From Glandiceps talaboti (Eukaryota; Hemichordata; Enteropneusta; Spengelidae): DNA of 64,000 nucleotides. Of the stretch, positions 60,101-64,000 are shown piece by piece (position 1 is the first letter of the stretch; each line of letters begins with the position of its first letter). The stretch covers positions 8,550,134 through 8,614,133 of the forward strand of contig NC_135562.1 of NCBI RefSeq assembly GCF_964340395.1, in the 5' to 3' direction. Made by a program: the position numbers and the translations under genes. Under the pieces are notes generated by a model that had not been told where the DNA came from, searched no databases, and saw only the letters and a list, made by a program, of their open reading frames with translations.

Positions 60101-60513
60101 CGTTGTTGGTTTTTCTTGAATGAGTGTAAGCATTAGAGAATGTACTAGCATAACAATAAAGCTGGGTTGGAGCATGAAGTGCAATGGTAGAGATGCTGTA
60201 CATATCATAATAATTGTTACTTTGAAGCAGAGAAAGTTTCATTTTTTTCGTAACAGCCTGCAAGGCATATTGCTTAGGGCGGCCCTTTTTATTTTTCTGT
60301 TTCTCATCTCCCGACCGACCCTAATTTGCAGCTCCGACATCAGAAAAAAAAAGTTTTTTTATTTCCGACCGACCCCTGAGCACAGCAAAATTGTAAGGTT
60401 CCCCATGGCGTCTTAGGCCAGTTCTGCCGAGGCCACGACCTTGCGACATTGGCCCCCTAAAATTACAAATGAAGCAACAATTTTCCCACCTTGCGTCGCT
60501 TTGGCGCATTCAT
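54180..60513 (-). CDS. Five-exon gene, 152-residue protein of unknown function
   Basis: Coding exons, 5' to 3' on the minus strand: 60513-60490 (MNAPKRRK, donor GTGGGA), 59919-59770, 58774-58681, 57197-57128 and 54300-54180 (stop TAG). Junction phases 0, 0, 1 and 2 all agree, and internal exons have good acceptors (GTGTGTATGTGTGCAG, AATTTGACAG, TTATTTTTCAG) and GTAGGA, GTAGGT and GTAAAT donors. The product starts with a basic, nuclear-signal-like patch and continues with a Ser/Pro-rich stretch containing SPLGYKPSSARQRRR. It then has a charged helical part (SLAKRNKERLQKLKHLE), an acidic turn DGDSLADPDEVLKRFMTK, and a tail ending FVRKTS. No known domain is recognised. The weakest part is the last exon, 2.8 kb from exon 4; further exons could be missed. 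The start lies in a CpG-rich, probably bidirectional promoter. Confidence 0.72.
55069..55137 (+). CDS. Candidate internal exon of an opposite-strand gene
   Basis: Acceptor CTGGTAATTCTTCCCTCAG and possible donor GTTGGT enclose 69 nt in phase 1-1, reading PGEHHPDTETVTGDVVGF. Joined to the exon at 55769 it keeps the frame. The donor is weak, and a second frame is open to a stop. It lies in the last intron of the minus-strand gene. Confidence 0.35.
55769..55923 (+). CDS. Terminal exon of an unrecognised plus-strand gene
   Basis: After the acceptor TTTGGTTACTCTAG, 50 codons end at TAG (phase 1 start). The peptide contains SDIYREIFKALEELPQADN, AAFDWLTQSHS and a KPISTWFAL end. It looks like a folded, amphipathic helical C-terminus, and codon use is protein-like. 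AATAAA at 56240-56245 can serve as poly(A) signal, giving a plausible 3' untranslated region of about 320 bases. The gene is antisense within intron 4 of the five-exon gene. Upstream exons are uncertain apart from the candidate at 55069. Confidence 0.55.
56240..56245 (+). terminator. Putative poly(A) signal AATAAA
   Basis: Canonical hexamer about 317 bases past the stop codon at 55923, in the right orientation for that terminal exon. Confidence 0.4.
58921..59180. repeat. Dispersed repeat copies in an intron
   Basis: ACAGTAGAAATGGTGTTGACT and ACAGTAGAAATGATGTTGCC start two related stretches, at about 58926 and 59080. The second continues into CTTGGTGTTTCAC, shared with the left edge of the window (31-43). 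They lie in the intron between exons 2 and 3 of the five-exon gene. Confidence 0.55.
60290..60380. repeat. CCGACCGACC dispersed repeat
   Basis: TTTCTCATCTCCCGACCGACC and a second CCGACCGACCCCTGA surround a poly-A/poly-T block. Relatives occur inverted near 63284-63325, and as GGTAGGTAGGTCG at 1069, 6668 and 51817. Confidence 0.6.
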
Positions 60514-60856
60514 TTTACGGCAGACATCAAAATTATCTAAGTCCACGGCCGGACCAGGCCAGGCTCTGACTCGACGTGAATCCCACAAGAAGTATACTGA
60601 CTGCGTAAGGGAAAGTTTTGTTGACATCATATAAGATACAGTGACAACGCGCAGTTCTATTGTTAACATAAAAAATGCCACAAAAAGATCAACTTTGATA
60701 AACTTAATCTACAAATTAAAACATTAGAGGGATTAGATGAGACGTCGAAATGGACGTCTCTCGTCACATGTTTTGTCTACTGTCACTGTCGTGACCTCTG
60801 ACCTAATCACTGACGTGCGCGAAACACTGAACTTGCTACCGGAACATCTATCTGCC
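60514..60856. promoter_or_regulatory. CpG-rich, probably bidirectional promoter
   Basis: Between the minus-strand start at 60513 and a candidate plus-strand start at 60857, CpG is far denser than elsewhere in the window (CACGGCCGGACC, CTCGACGTG, GCGTAAG, CAACGCGC, GACGTGCGCGAAAC). GAGACGTC and GACGTCTC at 60739-60760 form an inverted pair of CRE-like GACGTC sites. Head-to-head gene starts with a CpG island are a common animal arrangement. Confidence 0.55.
60792..60804 (-). promoter_or_regulatory. Perfect DR1 nuclear-receptor element
   Basis: TGACCTCTGACCT is a direct repeat of the half-site AGGTCA (read on the minus strand) with one spacer base. That is the consensus for RXR heterodimers, HNF4 and COUP-TF type receptors. 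It sits 53 bp upstream of the candidate plus-strand start codon. Confidence 0.5.
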
Positions 60857-60900
60857 ATGCCACAGCTCAGAAGCCTTCGTGAACCAAATTTATGGGACAG
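60857..60900 (+). CDS. Candidate first exon of a divergent gene
   Basis: ATG at 60857 in a fair context (CTGCCATGC) opens MPQLRSLREPNLWD and meets a GTTGTG donor at 60901 in phase 2. The short peptide and head-to-head position in a CpG-rich region suggest a real gene start. The donor is mediocre and no second exon could be joined: the strong acceptor at 63575 gives a stop in the required phase. Confidence 0.4.
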
Positions 60901-61660
60901 GTTGTGATTTTCATTTGTTGATGGGTTAAATTAAATGAGTACATGTGTATTTTGATTCCGAAAAAGCTGTGTTAGGGGATCGTGTTGCATGATGTTGACA
61001 GTGCTAGTGACACATGTGTTGGGCACTGAATCAATGCGTAATCACTGGCATGGCCACTATAGACGGCCGATGCATGTGCGCCCGGTCAGACATGAAGAAC
61101 GAACTTGTTGTGCAAATCAGAAAAAAATTAATGTAATATTTACAGAGCATCCCAACTTTGACTTTGTTGATAGTTTTAGTTAAAGATTCAAGTTCTGAGT
61201 TTCAAGGACACCTAATGTCAGCTTTCCGTATCATTGCAAGTTTACGGTACGTAACTATGCTGTCATTTGATATAGCAGGACCAAATCATGATACACAGCC
61301 AGTAACGGTTAATTAATAAAAAATAAATTATTTTAAAGTTTGTTTGACTATTATTTGTAAGTTTTTCGTTCACATTTGGTACTTTTTAAAGTCAGGGATT
61401 TTTTTTCTTCAAAATGTCATGAATTTGAAGAGGGAATGATAAACACAGCAGTGTACTAACAATTTTAAAAATGAAACAAGTGGTTACAAGTTTAGGATTT
61501 CTCAAAGTTTTTATTCAATCATATGTTCACTGTGACTTATTTTGAAGTTGGTCATTGTCCTTGTCTGAAAAAAGGGAATTATAAATTTTAGCACTGCTAT
61601 TCATTGATATTCAGATTAAAAATTGTGACTACCTGGCTGTCCAATCTTTCTAAACAATAT

Positions 61661-61662
<2 letters not shown>
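60901..61662. other. No further gene seen
   Basis: AT-rich; possibly the first intron of the divergent gene. No exon could be assigned. Confidence 0.35.

Positions 61663-61727
<65 letters not shown>
61663..61727. repeat. TA microsatellite, left of ribozyme palindrome
   Basis: About 32 TA dinucleotides ending directly at the palindrome. Confidence 0.97.
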
Positions 61728-61729
<2 letters not shown>

Positions 61730-61742
61730 AGGGTAGAAGAAA

Positions 61743-61809
61743 ATCAAGTCGGGTTTTTCGTCTCTACAAGCCTGTTTCGTGAGTAAATCACTCGTCAGGA
61801 GATGTTGAT
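61743..61809 (-). ncRNA. Hammerhead ribozyme, minus-strand copy
   Basis: Mirror copy of the plus-strand motif with all core bases intact: CTGACGA, a 4-bp stem II, GAAA, a 3-bp stem III and a GTA cleavage triplet (predicted cut after the base at 61765). The only difference is one base in the stem I internal loop region. Confidence 0.75.
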
Positions 61810-61813
61810 GTAC

Positions 61814-61880
61814 ATCAACATCTCCTGACGAGTGATTTACTCACGAAACAGGCTTGTAGAGACGAAAAACCTGACTTGAT
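61814..61880 (+). ncRNA. Hammerhead ribozyme, plus-strand copy
   Basis: Self-cleaving RNA fold readable base by base: stem I strand TCTC (61821-61824), core CTGACGA (61825-61831), stem II GTGA/TCAC with loop TTTAC (61832-61844), core GAAA (61845-61848). Stem III is ACA/TGT with loop GGCT, followed by cleavage triplet GTA (cut after 61858) and returning stem I strand GAGA (61859-61862). A distal helix ATCAA/TTGAT closes stem I over an internal loop. All invariant bases are present. Such type I hammerheads with a tiny stem III are known from Penelope-like retroelements and retrozymes, and the TA tracts around it fit insertion preferences of such elements. No Penelope coding sequence is present here. 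Confidence 0.8.
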
Positions 61881-61896
61881 TTTCTTCTACCCTCAA

Positions 61897-62108
<212 letters not shown>

Positions 62109-62254
62109 ACTTAAAGTTACATAATCTTAATTGCCTTCTTTTTCTAAGGTGTAATGTGTAGTACACTATTTTCAAAAAATAGCTTACTGGGAACTGTTAT
62201 TATGAATGGAATTTTTTTATGTTGTTAGGTAATGGTCTATACGTAATGGAATAT

Positions 62255-62286
62255 CTCAGACCACAGTATCTCTATAGTGGTCTGAG
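62255..62286. mobile_element. Tiny palindrome (32 bp), CTCAGACC type
   Basis: The arms CTCAGACCAC and GTGGTCTGAG are perfect, and the length and arms equal those at 9121, 53 kb away. No matching 7-mers flank it, so its target duplication is lost or never existed. Confidence 0.6.
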
Positions 62287-64000
62287 ATAATTTATATGAA
62301 TATTTCATAAACAATAATAATTGACCCCACTCCCTGTCAAATGACACCACTTTTTGGAACCAAGGGGCCTGTGTCCCCACTTGTTGGAAACCTTGGCAGA
62401 ACACCGCCGTCTAACCCCCCCCTCTCACCCACCCACCCACCCAACCCCTTTGTTACGTCAGAGCAGCATGTGTCTTTCATCATGGCAGAAGCCATTGAGG
62501 TTTGATGAGGGACAGGGCTCAAAATTAATACTGTCACGCGGTACATTTTGCTGCAATGCAATAATAGCTCAGAATATTTCCATCATTTTCAAAATTATGC
62601 TTAAAATTGGTAAAAGTCATACTGCATTCCAAATTTCTTGACCAGTTTTTAGCTTTAAATCAGTTGTATTATCAGGGAAATGACCGACTCCATAGCCGTT
62701 TCATGACCCATGACATGCATGACCTTTGAAGACATTCCAATGTTTACATTATTACTTTTAATTACTTTTAAACAGTAAATCCCAAAGGGGTTCTGAGTTC
62801 TAGAAATGCTTGACATGTTATCTGGTGGATTATTTTGACAAGTTCACACTGAAGAAAAATGTTTCATAGAAGTAATGGTTTATATAAATGAAAATTCATC
62901 TAGCACACTGATCAGTGACAATCACGTACGTGTTTCAAAAAGTTGCACACTAAAGTTCAAATTGGATAACTTGAAAACATTGTTAGCGATGGCAATGCCA
63001 CTTTGATTAATAGGACGAATGTATTAGTACTCCTGATAAAATCACACAATAGTTCATGGCTACAGATATACACCCTTCAGGATGATAAGTATTTAATCAT
63101 CTTCTTACAAAGTTGTTCTACAGACTTGTCAACCTTGCTAAAATGAAGGAAAGAGACTTGTAACAAGGAAATCAATAAAGAGAAGAGAAATGAAGTTGTA
63201 TAGAGACTAACAGGACAGAAAGGACAGAGAATAGAACTGAAAAAATACATTTTTTTTTCTTGCCCCCCCCTTTTTTTTATTTCGCCCGCCCGACCCGCCT
63301 GACTATTCCATTGGAGATGAGAAACAAAAAAAAAAAAAAACCTCACCCTTATCAGTGAAGCTGGGTTGAAGCAGAATATGCATTGGTTACAGCAATATGG
63401 TCAAAATGAGACGTTTTAAGAAAGAAATACATGGGTAAAAGGTGAAATTTCACAACAAAGCAGGACGTTAACTAATAATAAAATGCTTTGGGTGGGAGAT
63501 TTGAAAGGTTTATGGTATAAATTATCTTTCATGCATGACACTACAGAGGAACAGTACCCTCTGCCTCTCTCCTCAGGGAATGAATGTGAAATGCCACATG
63601 ACAGGTGATGTAAAATTAATATGCAAATGTAACAATGTATAATCTTTTCTAATTAACATAATAGCATGCTCTAACCACTCATAGTATAATAACATGATTG
63701 TACATGAAAGAAAAGCTAAAAAAAGTTTACACATATATTTTGTTTGCTTTTGATGTACAAATATCTGGGTATTTCAAACACAAAATATTATGTGTACACT
63801 GTATTTATATTAGAATGCAGTTCATTCATGTACAAAAATGTAGTTGTTATTATATTATAGTTAGGGGATGCTATATTGGTAAAATCATGGTGTGTGCTTG
63901 TTTTTCTTCCCCCAAGAGCCTTGAATCAACTCTAATGACATAGCATGGGGTCACCTTGAAATGCGAAAATCTGACAAATTTGGAAAATCACCAGGGGTAC
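62287..64000. other. No firm gene; short CCCA repeat
   Basis: A CCCA/CCCACC run lies at 62419-62446. The 63250-63345 stretch is an inverted relative of the 60290 repeat, with poly-T and poly-A runs. A fine acceptor tract (CTGCCTCTCTCCTCAG, ending 63575) is followed by a possible 28-nt exon and GTGATG, but the frame cannot be joined to anything. The edge of the window holds no recognisable coding sequence. Confidence 0.35.

Larger units (their letters stand above)
61727..61896. repeat. 170-bp palindrome made of two head-to-head ribozyme copies
   Basis: The 85-bp arms meet at 61811/61812 and match at 84 positions; the one mismatch (61751/61872) would still be a G-U pair in RNA. Each arm contains a full hammerhead ribozyme fold on its own strand. 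The arms also carry GAGGGTAGAAGAAAATCAAG at the outside. Confidence 0.95.

Noticed and set aside
63576-63603. 28-nt exon after a strong acceptor
   Set aside because: In the phase needed for the 60857 exon it gives an immediate stop; no independent support.

Overview
This is a window of animal nuclear DNA, AT-rich and dominated by repeats. The signs are split genes with GT-AG introns, single-exon rhodopsin-class receptors, a phase 1-1 EGF exon, non-LTR retrotransposon debris, long TA, GA and CA microsatellites and a CpG-rich promoter. The gene set and repeat types suit a marine invertebrate, possibly a deuterostome such as a hemichordate, lancelet or echinoderm; the sequence alone does not settle the species.

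Layout. 0.1-8.6 kb: two direct copies of a 2.9-kb repeat-rich block (104-3003 and 5708-8597) flank an orphan class A receptor gene. 8.6-25.9 kb: a 17.3-kb stretch bounded by perfectly identical 259-bp inverted repeats, with no intact gene, two decayed non-LTR reverse transcriptases, microsatellites and many tiny palindromes. 26-27.3 kb: a tandemly duplicated EGF exon. 29.9 kb: a candidate signal-peptide exon. 30.5-34 kb: repeats and a retrotransposon 3' end. 35-36.2 kb: a second receptor (GPR84/moody-like motifs). 36.5-47 kb: a reverse-transcriptase remnant and tandem repeats, ending in a well-supported terminal exon at 47.06 kb. 48.4-50.0 kb: an intact single-exon acyl-CoA synthetase (ACSF2-like). 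54.2-60.5 kb: a five-exon minus-strand gene whose splice phases all agree (152 residues), with an opposite-strand terminal exon inside its last intron. 60.5-60.9 kb: CpG-rich, apparently bidirectional promoter. 61.7-62.1 kb: an inverted pair of hammerhead ribozymes between TA tracts.

Most unusual content: a family of 20-51-bp (mostly 20-37-bp) palindromes that behave as inserted DNA. Eight are flanked by perfect 7-bp direct repeats and five more by 6-of-7 repeats. One sits inside a retrotransposon reading frame, where removing palindrome plus one repeat (42 bp) gives back a motif conserved in that protein family. They look like mobile elements reduced to little more than two fused ends. Thirteen of the sixteen listed lie in the 17.3-kb inverted-repeat-bounded segment.

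The genes show no operon-like cooperation. Two encode membrane receptors, one a fatty-acid-activating enzyme, one a secreted or surface EGF protein, and the rest are partial or unrecognised.
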